Assembly (NCBI GenBank): GCA_010645155.1
Contig: CM021317.1
Coordinates: 13,679,956-13,743,955, forward strand
DNA from: Tigriopus japonicus
Lineage: Eukaryota; Arthropoda; Copepoda; Harpacticoida; Harpacticidae
Reading direction: 5' to 3'
DNA length: 64,000 nucleotides
The translations under genes were made by a program, and so were the position numbers. The notes under the pieces were generated by a model. That model worked only from the letters and a program-made list of their open reading frames with translations, searched no databases and was not told where the DNA came from. Shown here piece after piece: positions 42,617 through 54,883 of the stretch (positions are counted from its first letter, which is position 1; the number at the start of each line of letters is the position of its first letter).

Positions 42617-45600
42617 CAATCTAAATTGGTAAGCCTTTAGCCATTGAAGCACATAAACCACTAAAGTATTTCCTATCAAGAAGACAATTAATACCTCAAA
42701 TTATTTTGCTCTAAAGCTTGGTAATGAAGATCATTGTGGCATTCAGTAACAACACACCATACCTCTCTAATCATGGGCAATGACCCTGGGAATGTTGGGT
42801 GAATGGCAGGCCTTTTGGTTGAAAGGAGTTGCTCTGACTGACAACAGTAACCCCCAGAGACATGTATTTCATTATCCAAAATGGGACCTCAGTACCGATG
42901 GCCAAATGGTTGAAAAGACATGTCATGAGAACATGGCTTTGCTCTAGCTAACCAACGTTGGGGGCCTTTCTCAATAACTGATAACCCTTTGTGGACTATC
43001 TTTTGGGTGCACTCAAATTGTGCAGCTTTTTGACCATGTCTTGGTGCAATAGTGAAGAACTGGGTAAAGGAAAACAGAAAAATTATCATAAATTTCTAGC
43101 GGTTGAAGTAAAAGCAACATGTTTACTAAACTCTTAAAATGTGTGGAGTCAACAAACACTCACGAAATTGATTTTACCTGCATGTGCGTATTATACCCTT
43201 TATTCCTCTTCTTTACGTTTGGAGAGGTAGAGAGAAGTAAGGTATGCCAAACAGTCAAATATGCTTTGTTTCCATGAGTTGACCTTTGTTCCACTTTAGA
43301 AGTGGCCATTAATTTTCAACTTTCATTTAAGTTTTCAAAAGATATGTTGTCTCAAAGTTCCGCATCCTAAGGTACTGAAAATTATTCTGGTAAACTTATT
43401 ATTCCTAAAGTTACTAAAACGGAATATGGATCAATATTTAAGAGAGCATAACATATAAATTAAAAGTCATATTGAATCTAAATGAAAAACATGTAGTCTA
43501 ACAAATACAAACACTTAAAGGAGAAGAAGTTGCTCAATCAATCCCGACTAAAATGGAAAATTATCAGTGGAATTACCATTCAGATTAAAATTGCTCTAGA
43601 ATGAACGAATTAATTAATGTTCTACTAAGTTCTGTGAGGATGTTTTAAAAGCTGCTTAATTTCAACACTTGTAATACCGCCTCAATTTAAGGGTCAACTT
43701 CTCAAAACAAAAACAATACATCGTAATTGAATTCGTGGCTATTCCGCTTCTTCGTAACGTAAGTACGATTTTTGTTTGCTAAGTAAACCCAACCATTTTG
43801 AGTTTACTCATCAATGGGAAAACATTTGAGTTCTCGAAATGCCCAGTCATTGGGCCTTAAATATCCAACACTATGATACAGGGGTCCAAATATAGAAAAC
43901 TGCGTAAGACCAGAATAGTCGAGAAGGTTCAATCTATCGAAGGCAAAGGCTGTCGCATATTTCTTGATTGAACAGAATATCCAAGCCAAGACCTTCCTGT
44001 CTAACAATCAATCATGTCGCAATACGAAAACAAAATCGCACCCTGAAATGATAGAGAGTTACGAAATGGCAAGAAATTGACAAATCCTTTCCCTCTGAAA
44101 AGATCGTAACGAACGACGAACTCAATCGGAGGGGAAGTGACAAAATGGCCACAAAACTTTTGTGGTCTCACTGGATTGCCCAAGGACGAGTTAGTTTGCG
44201 AGTTTGGTTTGGTGGTGTCCCAGGTCCTTTAGGAACTGAAAGCGACAATCTCCTAACCAAAACCTCCTTCTTCTCTTCGAAGTTGCAATGCTTTGAAAGA
44301 CTTTATTACTTTCCAAGTGGCTCCAAAACGCTACGAGTGTGAATTGTGAAGAGATTCCGTATGGTTTCCGAGGAATTTGAAACAGGCGACAAAATTGAAC
44401 TTTGTTGGTTGACTCGAGTCATAGAGAAACCTAGAGAAGCCAAAATCAGTTCAGCGAAAGTGTTTTAGAATAGAAAAACGAGTTTTTAACAATGCGACGG
44501 ACCCAAATGTAAGTCTTTTTGGCAAGATAACAATTTTGAACAAACGAGCATGCATGACTAGGTTAAAGGGTCAAAAGTCCAAAACGTGCCTCTGCTCATT
44601 CATTTGGATTTTGTGATTGAGCAGATGTACTAGAGAAGACACAATCACAAAGACCCCTTTTTGACCTTTGAATCTGTTAAAAAAATATTTCAATTCGTAC
44701 TTCTTGTGGATTGACTGAATTATTTGTTTTTGAGCCGGAAGCCTTTCAGTAAGTGATTAAGAAGAGCAATACTCGTGAACAGTACACAAACATTGCAAAA
44801 TTTATATGGTTCAGATAGATTGTCTTGTCTTACTTGAGTTACAGCCAAATAGCATTAAAGTACGATTTAATTAAAGTGCGAGAACTAATAATTTCTTTCA
44901 CAACGCCTAAAAACGAGCTTTTGTATGACTTTAAGTATCTCCTTTTTCGGTGGATTTTGTCTCTTTTAAGTCAAGATCAAAGATTGAAACCCCTCGACCG
45001 ATCTCTTTGTTTTCTGATCTTCATAGCAGCCTCATTACATATGAAGTGACTTACTGGATAGAGCAAATTTAAGTCGTCAAGACACTCTTGGGATCAAGGG
45101 GATTAAGACCACACTCACTCCTCTTAAAAGCCATATCAAGTCATAGTGGGTGACATTTATTCATGGGATCAAGAGCTAATCCCTAGATGAGAATGGAAAC
45201 TGAAGTCAACCATCCAATCTTGATAGGCAACATTAGACGCTACGACGATCAGATGCACTTGATTAGATCCAGCTGGTCAAAAAGAGCTCTGTGGAACAAC
45301 CAAATCCGGTGGACAACTTGTCCCCCACAAAGGCTATTCCATCTAGAGCCACTATAGTGAAAGAGTATGCGTATGATGTTTTGGTCGCAATCTCTCGTTA
45401 TGGCATGAAGGGAAGTAAGTGGACCAGTTTTGTGAAAACAAAACTCTTGGATGAATATGAAATTCAAATAATAGGGTCATGCATTTTAGTTTTCATTTTT
45501 CTTCTCCAATTAGTTGAAAACATTTTGTCTCCAGTGGCTTAAGAGACAAAAAAGTGGCATTCTTGTCAGTATCCTTGCCTTGTGTGTTGCTGAAACTGTC

Positions 45601-45679
45601 TATAAGCTACGTGAAAAAGCAAATATTTCCAACGGATATTGTAAAACTTGCTCGGGCCAATGTAAATTTAGTGATTGAC
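42617..45679. other. Intergenic or intronic, no supported gene
   Basis: The best exon-like stretch is 45267-45418 (plus). It is open between an AG and a strong GTAAGT donor and reads ..VEQPNPVDNLSPTKAIPSRA... It matches no family I know, and its phase does not join the receptor exon at 46.5 kb, so it is left uncalled. Confidence 0.4.
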
Positions 45680-45920
45680 CAAAAAGACCATTAACTGAAA
45701 TCAAAAGTTTCAGTCAAAAGAGGGCTTGACCATAAATGAAACTGAAACCAAAAGCAGCTGACTACAAAGGCATATAAATTCACGATTAATATCATACTTC
45801 TATTGAAAAGGGGAAATTGTAGAGCTAATAGCTAATTTAAAAAGTTTTTGAAAAATGGGTTTTAACAAAAAAACATCTTCCAACACCATAATTTTGGTCC
45901 AATTGGCTTTCGGTCCATCA
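45680..45920. repeat. Dispersed repeat, copy 2 (copy 1 at 30600-30840)
   Basis: Shares AACCAAAAGCAGCTGACTAC and surrounding blocks with copy 1. CTTTCGGTCCATCAGCAGTAC near its right end mirrors CTGATGGAGCGAAAG in copy 1, hinting at an inverted-repeat element. Confidence 0.55.
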
Positions 45921-46465
45921 GCAGTACAAACTAGTGATGTGAACAATGCAATCACCAATCATTTTCACGATAGGTTGCCCAAGTAGGTCTGCCTATAAGC
46001 CCTCAGGGTCTAGCATTTTTCAGTTGAATGCAATGAGGAACAAAGCTTTCTGATGAAGGCGAACGCAAATGGCACCCCTTGCTTTATTCGACTTTGAATC
46101 AGGGGCACTTTGCAAAGGGAACTTGCTTCTAGATTTTATAAGATGGTGCACTATGTAAAGGGTGATGGCAAACTTAAAGTTAGCAACCTTGCATGAGAAA
46201 GATTGAAAGATTGGAATTTCCATCAGCAGCTCAAACGTCGGTGAAGAAGACCTTTTTGGACAAGTTTCAACATGTTTTCAACGCTAAGTTGCTCCTTCTT
46301 GTTTGCTAAAAAATTTCATTGCCGACAAGCACCGGTATCCTTCCTTTATGGAATTCTATTCCTAATAGGACCAGTCAATCTCATGCACGTCCTCTTCTAA
46401 TTACAATGGCTCACATTCTAACCTTCTTTCCTTTTCTTTTCAGCCTTCGAACCTTGGCCCTTTAG

Positions 46466-46904
46466 TTAAGGAATGGACAGGTGGTTGATGTGACCATCGA
46501 TTTCATGTTACTGGAAGCCATGGAGACCGACATGCAGGGCCAGGAGATTCTCAACGAGACGGTTGCCAAGGCCTCAGGCCCGCCCGTGAATGACCCCGAG
46601 GCCATTATTGCCGTCCCTGGGATGGGTTTCTTGCCTCAGTGGTTCGTCCGACAGTTTGAGAGCTTGTCCGATCAATTGAAAATTGACGAGTTGTTCCGCA
46701 ATGACACATGGCGTCGAAACAAGGCCAATTGCGACATTGTATCCCAATTGTTCGAGAGTGGGATCGTGCCCATCCCATCCGAAGAGAACAGCTGGTGTCC
46801 GCCATTATACGATAATGCGAGTTGCTTCCCAGCCACACCGGTGGGACAAGTCATGGTCATTCCGTGCATGTCAGAATACTCCGGAGTCCCATACGACACG
46901 TCAG
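46466..46904 (+). CDS. Class B (secretin-type) GPCR, one exon with part of the extracellular hormone-binding domain
   Basis: An open exon runs from an acceptor (TTTAG at 46461-46465, or GACAG at 46476-46480) to a phase-1 GTAGGA donor at 46905. It encodes about 140 residues: acidic leader, then ..NKANCDIVSQLFESG.. and WCPPLYDNASCFPATPVGQ..IPCMSEYSGVPYDTS. The four cysteines, the D near CxPxTPxG and the PC..EY..YDT pattern fit the N-terminal HRM domain of class B1 receptors for peptide hormones. YDT is best known from CRF/DH44-like and PDF-type receptors. Family members have CWP where this has CFP. Three N-glycosylation sites (NET, NDT, NAS) are present. The remaining cysteines and seven-helix exons were not found in the window. 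Confidence 0.72.
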
Positions 46905-49900
46905 GTAGGAGAGACAGTAATTTCCGGGGACTAAATATAGCGCAGTCAGGGTCGTTTGAGTTGACTTGGGAACAAGGTAGAAAGAGAGGGAGCCTTGAAT
47001 GGAGGGGGCCTTTCTTATCCGTTCCTTGATTGGATTCCATTGGAATTGGTTGGAACTTGTGTTTTGTTGTGAAGATGTTCGACCTAAGAATCTTTTATAC
47101 GCCTTTTAGCAACAGTTACAAGATAAATGGCTTGTCAAAAAGGTGGTTAAAACAGCTAAACAAATTCTCCAGAGATGCTTTGATATTTGAAATATTGCTG
47201 AAAAGGACGTCACAAACACTGGAAAACTTCGCTCAAAATGTTACCATCAGAGCTGAAAGAATATTCAAAAGTATACAATGCTGAAAAATACAACATAAAT
47301 CTTCAAGGAGTTCCTAAATAGAGCTTTGGTCAAAAAACATTCCTCATTATTTTCATTTTATTGCTATCGAACTCTCATTTTTTTTACAAAATTATGATAT
47401 TTACGTTGTATCGTAAAATTGGCGAAAACACAAAAATATGATAAAGAAAGCATATTTCCTACAACTCTAATTTTGATGTTTAGCTAAGTCTCAATTTTTT
47501 TTGCGAAGTTCTTCTCTATGATTTTTTACTATCCAACAGACGGAGGCTGCTAAAAAAATTCTTTTTGACCCATGACCACAATTTTAGTTTTTTTTTTCAA
47601 GGTTGCTCTAGATGGCAAATTAAGTTGATTAGTGATTACTATAACCGTTATGGGTTCATTTTAGTTATCATCTTACAGTCCTGTATGTTGCTACTGCTCA
47701 TTCAAAAGAAAGACCGCCATAATCAGGAGATGGAATCAATCTTACAGTCATTTATTGACCGCCTTCTCCTTTTATGAGATTTCCTCCAAGCCCAAAGAGG
47801 TTAAGTCCAATATATTACTTACCTACAACTTACTTTATTGCCCTACGAATCATTTTACTGCCTTACAAATCACTTTACCGCCCGACAAATCAATTGATTG
47901 CTCTACATCTCGACTGTTTTGCTGAAAGTTCATATCATACGCACAATAATTTGGACGTGTGAAGCCCCCATCACATTGACGAGGAATGATCCAATGTAGA
48001 ATTCGTGGTAGGCTTTTATACTAAGGCACTGAGTAGCCAACACACGAACTAATGATGGACTGACTTGAGGTGAACAAAGCTCCTAAAACCCGTATTGAGC
48101 AGGCAAAGCATGCAGGTCAGATAGTACGAATGTCCATGGTTGAACTAATTGTCAGGGTTGAAAAATCGAAACAGAAGTCCCAAAAAGGATAAGTTGGTCA
48201 ACAAAATACCATATGCACCCACAAATGAAGTGGGTAATGACTAAGATCCGACATCACCCGTTTCATTTTAATTGACGCCCCTTAGGATAACGCCCTCGGG
48301 ACGCCAATAAAATGAACCTCCCTCCGCCGGATTTTGGCCATTACTACCTTCCTTTGCAGGTGCATAAAATGATAAATAATATTTTTGCTAATTTGGCACA
48401 TTGTGATTCATTAGTCCTGTCATGAATGGCAACATTTTTTGAAAATGTTAAGGTTTCGTACGAAAACCATCTATCTCTCTGAGAAATCTAATGCATGAAA
48501 TGGATCTTTCAAGCATAATGAAGTAACGCATGTACATTTGACATCTCTTTCACAGGGCTTTGATCATAATTAGATAAACATGTCATCCAACCCACCAAAG
48601 AGTTAGATTTGGCGGTAGATGAAAAGAATGGCGGTCAATTGTTGTAAACGAAGAGTTTCAATCATGACGTTTTATTTACATGTTTCTTAAGCTTTGCAAA
48701 GGCCGTGCGTGTTTTCCTAAAATCAGTTCAAAAACTGGTTATAATGTCTAGAGGAAAGACGAGAAGCATATTTGCAATTTTGAGGAATAATCACCTCTTT
48801 GACACTGCTTAATTAACTATCATGTACATAATGATTGTTCTGAACCACCACATATGTCAATCAATCATTTCTGTCTGCTTTGAAACCTCTCTAAACCATG
48901 TTAGTTTTTCATAAAGCTTGTGAAAACTTCTTGTCCTCGTTTTCGATCATCTAAAAAGGCGTCGTTTGGGACCTGATGTCACCGTTTTCCCAAGCTTTAT
49001 TGTTGTTTTGTTTGCTTTAAAACCCCTAGAAACGTTTTCAGACAACTGTTAGATCGACCAAAAAGAGATCTATCAATAACCTTTTTTTCTGAATTGGATC
49101 ACAAAAACATGATTTGAAATGAAATATCCTTCAACTTCCTACCAAAATATATTTGCATGACCTGTTTTCCCTCTTTGCCTTCTAAGGCATTAGAAGAATC
49201 TCATTTTGAACACATGATGTTCGTTTTGCAAAGTTTTTTTTTGTAGGTCAATGATGAAAGAAAAGAGTATATCGAAAATGATGCAGTTAAGGCCTAGAAA
49301 CCCCCCTTAGATTCTTCCATCCAAGGATCTTGTTAGTTAGCTTTTGTGAAGAATAATCGACTTATTACTTTTTTTTGTCATGGTCTGGCTCATTCCTTTG
49401 AGGGGCCTTCGAGCAATGTTTGGCCTGGCTCTCCGAATACTTCTGCCCTTTCATGGTCGCAGTTGGCCTTGGAAAGTCTTTTCACAGACGTGAATCAACA
49501 TTCACCAATTGCCACTCGCTCTTTAGTCTTCTTTTCGTTAAAAGAAAAGCGCTTCCTTAATGGATATGCGTGGATCATCGTTTCATGAGAAAGCCTGAAA
49601 TGGCATCCCTGAAATGTCACATTTCTCTTCTCAAGTCTTTGTTTAGGAATGCTTCGTGCGTAGAATGAACGGTTTAAAGGTTAAGATTTCACGCACAGCC
49701 TTTGTTTCGCATTCTGGCCTTGCCCATTGGACAGGCCCTTTCTAAACAAATTTACAAGCGAATGTCTGAAGGAACAGCAATAAACCGTTTTCGCTCACGT
49801 TCCAAGCTCTTTGGCGCCAAGAAACAACAGAGAGAGACAATTCAGCCTTATTATTGGCTAATTCCAAGAACCATCAAGTATCCGATAATCAATACACCAG

Positions 49901-50827
49901 GGAAAAGAGGCCGATTACCTTGATAAACATTGAGTATACCCGAAAACATGGTCCAAAACTCCATTCTTCTAGCTAACCGGATGTTTGTTTACCAACAATA
50001 AGCAAATCAGTGATGCCAAAAGTTTTTGAGTTGAAATATTTCCACTCACGACCAAATGAGCTTTTGGGAAAGCTTGTTCATAAAATATTGAATTAGGTGT
50101 CTTGGCAGGGTTTCAAGAGGCTCTGAAGTGCACAAAATTGTTCCAAGGCATTAGTTGGCACAAAGCCTCTTAAAGAAGACCGGGTTGTGTGCAGTTCCTT
50201 GTCGAGTAATGCGAACTGTAACGGCCACTCTGGGCGACCTTCATTCTCCAAATGAGCCAAGTCTTGCAACGTTAAGCTTTAAGGTCCTTGGCCTTGACAA
50301 ATTTCCGGCTCTTTTGGGGTCGTAGTGTCGCAATCTGACGGAAGAATCCATCCTAATTCGAGCTTTGAAAGCAACAGTTCCAACTTGAACCATTTCAATT
50401 TTGAATTAACCAGTTCTTTTTGCTTTCTAATTTAGTAATGAGTTTGCGGGGTTCATTTACTTTCGTTTCTGCAGAGAAATTGATTGTCAATACAAAAGAT
50501 ACTACAAGCAACTATTACGAGACATTGAAAGGGTTCCCACAAAATAATTATTTCTAGAAAATGTTAATCTAAAAATATGAAGAAAAAAACTTGGAGATTC
50601 ATTTTGAAATTGGGCTTTTTTAAGAATATGCAGGGTGATCAGAAGTACGTGTTCTATAACACAGGAACCCCTGAAAGGGGTGGACACGAACTCCGATTTT
50701 TGAAAAAATGGTATGAGGCCGAGGCTATATTTTGAAACAATGTCATTCATTTCTTATTAACGAGTAAAACTGTTGAACATGCATCTTGAAAGAATTCAGT
50801 CAAACATTTTGTGCTAATATTTATTGA
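46905..50827. other. No supported gene; probable start of receptor intron
   Basis: Following the GTAGGA donor I found no exon with seven-helix receptor motifs up to the retrotransposon cluster. Small open frames near 47565, 49346 and 49702 have no family match. Confidence 0.45.
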
Positions 50828-53718
50828 CTAATTGTTCTTCGCCTTGATTTTAGAGGTCCCAGCACTCCTTTNNNNNNNNNNNNNNNNNNNNNNNNNNNNN
50901 NNNNNNNNNNNNNNNNNNNNNNNNNNNNNNNNNNNNNNNNNNNNNNNNNNNNNNNNNNNNNNNNNNNNNNNTTCCAGTAATCCCGAGAGAAATTCGTCTG
51001 ATCTGTATCCATCCTTGCACTTGCCGAGAAGATGCTTCGAGCTCTTGACGTTGGACTCGGCATGACCGTTGGATTGGGGATTGTGTGGCGACGATGGCCG
51101 CCATGAACCCCATTGACGGAAGAAATCTTGGGTCATGGACGAAGAGAATTGAGGTCCATTGTCCGAACGAAAGATGTTAGGAACTCCAACAATCGGAAAA
51201 ATTGAACGAAGTTGATGTATTAACAATGATGCCGTGGGAGCAGAGTTGAACATCGCAATGAACGGAAAACCCGAAAAACGATCAGTGTAGACCAGATAGT
51301 CCTTGCCATCAAAAGAGAAAATATCCGCACTGACCAGTTCAAATGGACGAGAAGGGACATCGTCTTGCATCATCGGTTCTGCGGGCATAGAGGGTCGGAA
51401 GAAGGCACATTCATGACAAGATTCGATTTTATCTTTAATATCCGAATTGAAACCAGGCCAATAAACGATCTGTCTAGCCCTTCTCTTGGTTTGCTCAATC
51501 CCTTGATGACTAGCATGACGTAAGTTCAGGATTTCTCCCGTAGCAGGTGGAGGAACCACAATTCTCGATCCCCGGAGGACCAAATCGCCATCAGTGGAAA
51601 GCTCATCCGAGACTTTCTTGAAAAGAGAAACATATCCAGAGCGTGAGTTGGCAACACCGTTCTTCCGCACTGCGGATAAAAGATGATTATAATCTGGTGA
51701 ATTGCGGGCGTGGATTGAGAGACTTTCCAACGACAAATCACACTCACCGGATTGTATCAGAGACACTCTTAGATTTGATCGGTCATCCTCCCAATCATCA
51801 TCATCATCATCGTCATCAGCTTCAATCGCATTTGGGATAGGAGAGCAGGATAGGGCATCGGGAATGAAATGAGATTTCCCACATTTCCACTTCACGGTAA
51901 ACTTGAATGAAGAAAGACATGAACGGTAACTAAGAATCCTTGCATTCTCGATTGAGTTCAACATTTGATTGTTAAAAATCGGCCCCAAAGGCTTATGATC
52001 TGTTATAACGTTGAAGTGTTCTAAACCTGCCAAATAAACACGACATTTACATATGGCCCAATAGATAGCTAATGCTTCAAGTTCAACAATCACATATCTG
52101 GTTTCAGCATCTTTCAAAAATCGTGAGCCACATTGAATGAGGCGCCAATCACCACCATGACGTTGGAGCAAAACAAATCCCAAACCTTTCAACTTTGATG
52201 CATCGGTTTGAAGCATGGTTTCGGCGTCGAGCATGAACATGCCAAGAATGGGGGGTGATGTAAGCCATTGAAAAACGTTAGAAGTTTTTAATAAACCTCG
52301 AAGGGGTTCGGCAGTCTCCGAAATGGCATTCGTGAATTGGCCTAATTGGTTCACGAGGCCTAAAAATGAGCTCAAATCACGACGATCTTCCGGAATGGGG
52401 AAATGACGGATGGCAGCGACTTTTTCCGGATCTGCTTCAATGCTGTTCCGCGAAATTCGGTATCCGACGAAACTGATTGTGTCTGCTCCACCAATAATGC
52501 TCTTTCTGCCATTCACGGTCATGCCATATTTGACGCACTGCTCGAGGATATCGCATGTCACTCGGACAAGATCACTGTACTCTTTTTTGCTCACGGCCAT
52601 ATCATCCACCACCTTTTGGACATCGAGGCCAGACATAGCGATATCTCCTCAATAAGGAAAAGAGTCGCCAGTTGAAATAAATCCCCTGGGTGCACGTAAA
52701 AAAACAATATTTCCCGAAGGAGGTTATAAATGTTGTTAATCCTTGGGATTTTTCGTCTAAAGCCATTTGCCAATATCCTTTCACGAGGTCCAATTTCACG
52801 AAATACAGTACTTATCGGACGGTTGAAAATCCAAAATGGCTTCACTTGGTGTTTTGGTCGGATGGATGGATTGAATAACTTCAGTATTTAAGGGGTCCAC
52901 ACATATCCTAAGACCTCCATCTGACTTAGGCATCACGACCAATGAATGACACCATTCGGTTGGAACATCGCCCACATGTCGCACAACTCCCATGTTGGTC
53001 ATCTCCTCAAGATTCTTTCTCACGAGGGTTCTTTGGGGAATTGGCACTTGATATGCAGTGTTTATAGCGAAAGGCTTTGCTTCCTCCTTCAAGGTAATGA
53101 CCATTGGATCGCCGACCACAGGTCCTCTCAAAGGCTTCAAGCGAGAATCATCAAAAGCTTCCCTATAAATGAATTTGAGCTTAGTCTCGACAGTTGAAAA
53201 ATCTTTACTTGAGGGATTTTCGGGTAAAATCCTAATCCATTCTTCTCTCTCGTTTAAAGGCCAAACGGGCAATGAGGGAGATGAGTCCACCACAGGATTT
53301 GTATCCTCTTGGATCTTGGAAACAAGATTCTTATCCTCATGGATTGCGGAACTTGAAGGACTTGAAAAATTGGGACCAACTATTCCAAGAGCTTTACAGG
53401 CCTGAAGACTCAAATAGGAATCATCCAAATCGTCGCTCACAACCACCGTTATGTCATGGGCTTGGTAATTATCATCTATCGACAAATCGGTCTGGAACGT
53501 TCCAAAATTTTTAAGTGGTCTTCCATCTACACCCGAGATTTTGGCTTGAGAAAATCTATGTTCGGCTAAAATCAGTTGACATAAATCTGAATTTTGAAAT
53601 TGATTCTTACCGATTATCACATCAGCTCCTGTATCAGCACAGAATCGAAGACTAGTCGATTTTGACGAACCAGTTGGTGTCACTCTGTCATCAATTCGAT
53701 TCCCAACATTTCTTGACA
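50828..53718 (-). pseudogene. Ty3/gypsy element 1, protease-RT-RNase H-integrase relic
   Basis: Reading the minus strand from 53718: protease (LRFCADTGADVIIG); reverse transcriptase start (VPTEWCHSLVVMPKSDGGLR, then frame change, KLDLVKGYWQMALDEKS), then GLDVQKVVDDMAV, where the usual YxDD is VVDD; RNase H (LQTDASKLKGLGFVLL, ITDHKPLGP); integrase zinc finger (HASHQG..CHEC) and D..D..E core (SADIFSFDGKDY, RSDNGPQFS, NGHAESNVK). Two frameshifts and an in-frame TGA near 52640-52800 break RT. A 100-N gap interrupts the end. Domain style resembles the K02A2.6-like gypsy group. The 5' part continues at 56373-56790 beyond the Tc1 insertion. Confidence 0.9.
50872..50971. other. Assembly gap (100 N)
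   Basis: Exactly 100 undetermined bases inside the integrase end of gypsy element 1. The round number suggests a gap of unknown true size. Confidence 0.95.
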
Positions 53719-53778
53719 TACAGTCAGGAGCAAAAGTATTCGTAATCTCGAAAACTTTATTGATATTTAAATGATACT

Positions 53779-54798
53779 TGTAGCGAATGGTGCTAATGAG
53801 TTAAATGCGTTGATTTCTCGTATATAAATGCAAGCTTCCGTTGTGAAAAATGCAGTCTATTTCAATAACCAGCAAGGATCACAACCCTTTCAATTACTAC
53901 ATGGTGGCAGCGGTGGTGCCTGGTGGAATAGGTGTCATAGCGGTCAAAGTCGTGTCCATTGTGCAGGAGGACGGATTCTGGGGAACCCAAAGCCGAGATG
54001 GGTTTGGGCAGTTTGAGCCGGGGCGTGTGGATATCGCCTGTTCCAAAGAAAGCCGAGGACAAGTTAGTGGATTACGTGAAGTACTTTGATCGGGTGGCAA
54101 AGGCCAATGGGTGGACTGATCAAGAAGCGGCGCGAATATTTCCGGGAATGCTTGAGGTGGGCTCGACAGTTGTGGACGATTTGGAGGAGCGAGTCCTCAA
54201 GAGCTTTGAGCTTCTCAAATCTGCTGTCGTACCACTGGGAGCAACATACCGGGAGGCCGAGGTTCAGAAGTTCTTTTGGTCGCTTGTCATGGGAAATGAC
54301 GAATCCGTGAGGGAGTTCGTTGGGAGATGTCGAGATGTTGTGACGGAATGCTATCCGAAGTTTGCCCGAGGAAATCAGGATATGTTGGTCCGAGATCGTT
54401 TCGTCCATGGATTGCGCAGCGAGTTGAAGGTCATGGTCTTGAACGGACGGAACGGAACTGGATGAAACACTTCAGACGGCTTTGATGGCGGAAAACGTTC
54501 AGAAGACTTTGGTTGAGGGGAACATGGTCTGCGATGGATCATCTCGAGTGAATCAAGACACTGAAGAAGAACGAAGATGTTACTTCTGTCGTAAGAAAGG
54601 CCATCTAGCGTGGGATTGTCCGGCAAAGACGGGAGGTGGTCGTGAGAAGATGAGTTCTTCTAACTGGACGGGAGGTGTAGTGAATGGTGCTAATGAGTGA
54701 AATGCGTTGATTTCTCGTAAATAAATGCAAGCTTCCGTTGTGAGAAATACAGTCTATTTCAATAACCAGCAAGGATCACAACCCTTTCAATTACTACA
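53779..54798 (+). mobile_element. Miniature gag-only LTR retrotransposon (TR-GAG/TRIM-like), nested in Tc1 copy 2
   Basis: Two direct repeats of exactly 123 bp (53779-53901 and 54676-54798) start TGTAG and end CTACA, with five differences by eye (about 96% identity). TACT flanks both sides (53775-53778, 54799-54802) as a 4-bp target duplication. A TATATAA motif lies in the left LTR. Directly after it comes TGGTGGCAGCGG, a candidate primer-binding site. The purine-rich GGACGGGAGG precedes the right LTR. The 774-bp interior encodes only a gag-like protein. No protease, RT or integrase is present, so it must move in trans. Confidence 0.92.
53998..54700 (+). CDS. Gag-like protein of the mini-LTR element, one frameshift
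   Basis: The first frame, from ATG 53998 to TGA at 54463-54465, encodes 155 residues with capsid-like helices (..AKANGWTDQEAARIFPGML.., ..VMGNDESVREFVGRCRD..). After a shift near 54450 the next frame continues ELDETLQTALMAENVQ and carries a CCHC zinc knuckle, CYFCRKKGHLAWDC, ending at 54700 inside the right LTR. The shift may be a mutation or programmed frameshifting. A single-frame gag of about 230 residues was probably ancestral. The product would package its own RNA, with enzymes from a related full element. Confidence 0.8.
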
Positions 54799-54883
54799 TA
54801 CTCGATTTTTGAAAAATACATTTAAGAACCATTTTGCTCCTTAGTTATTCTTCTATCATTTAAAAGCTATGATACTTTTCTTT

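Noticed and set aside
45267..45418. Possible exon with strong GTAAGT donor
   Set aside because: No known family, and its phase (1 nt left over) does not fit either acceptor of the receptor exon at 46.5 kb.
46905..47029. Continuation of the receptor frame past ..YDTSG
   Set aside because: A GTAGGA donor occurs exactly where class B receptor genes can break, and the downstream residues no longer resemble the family.
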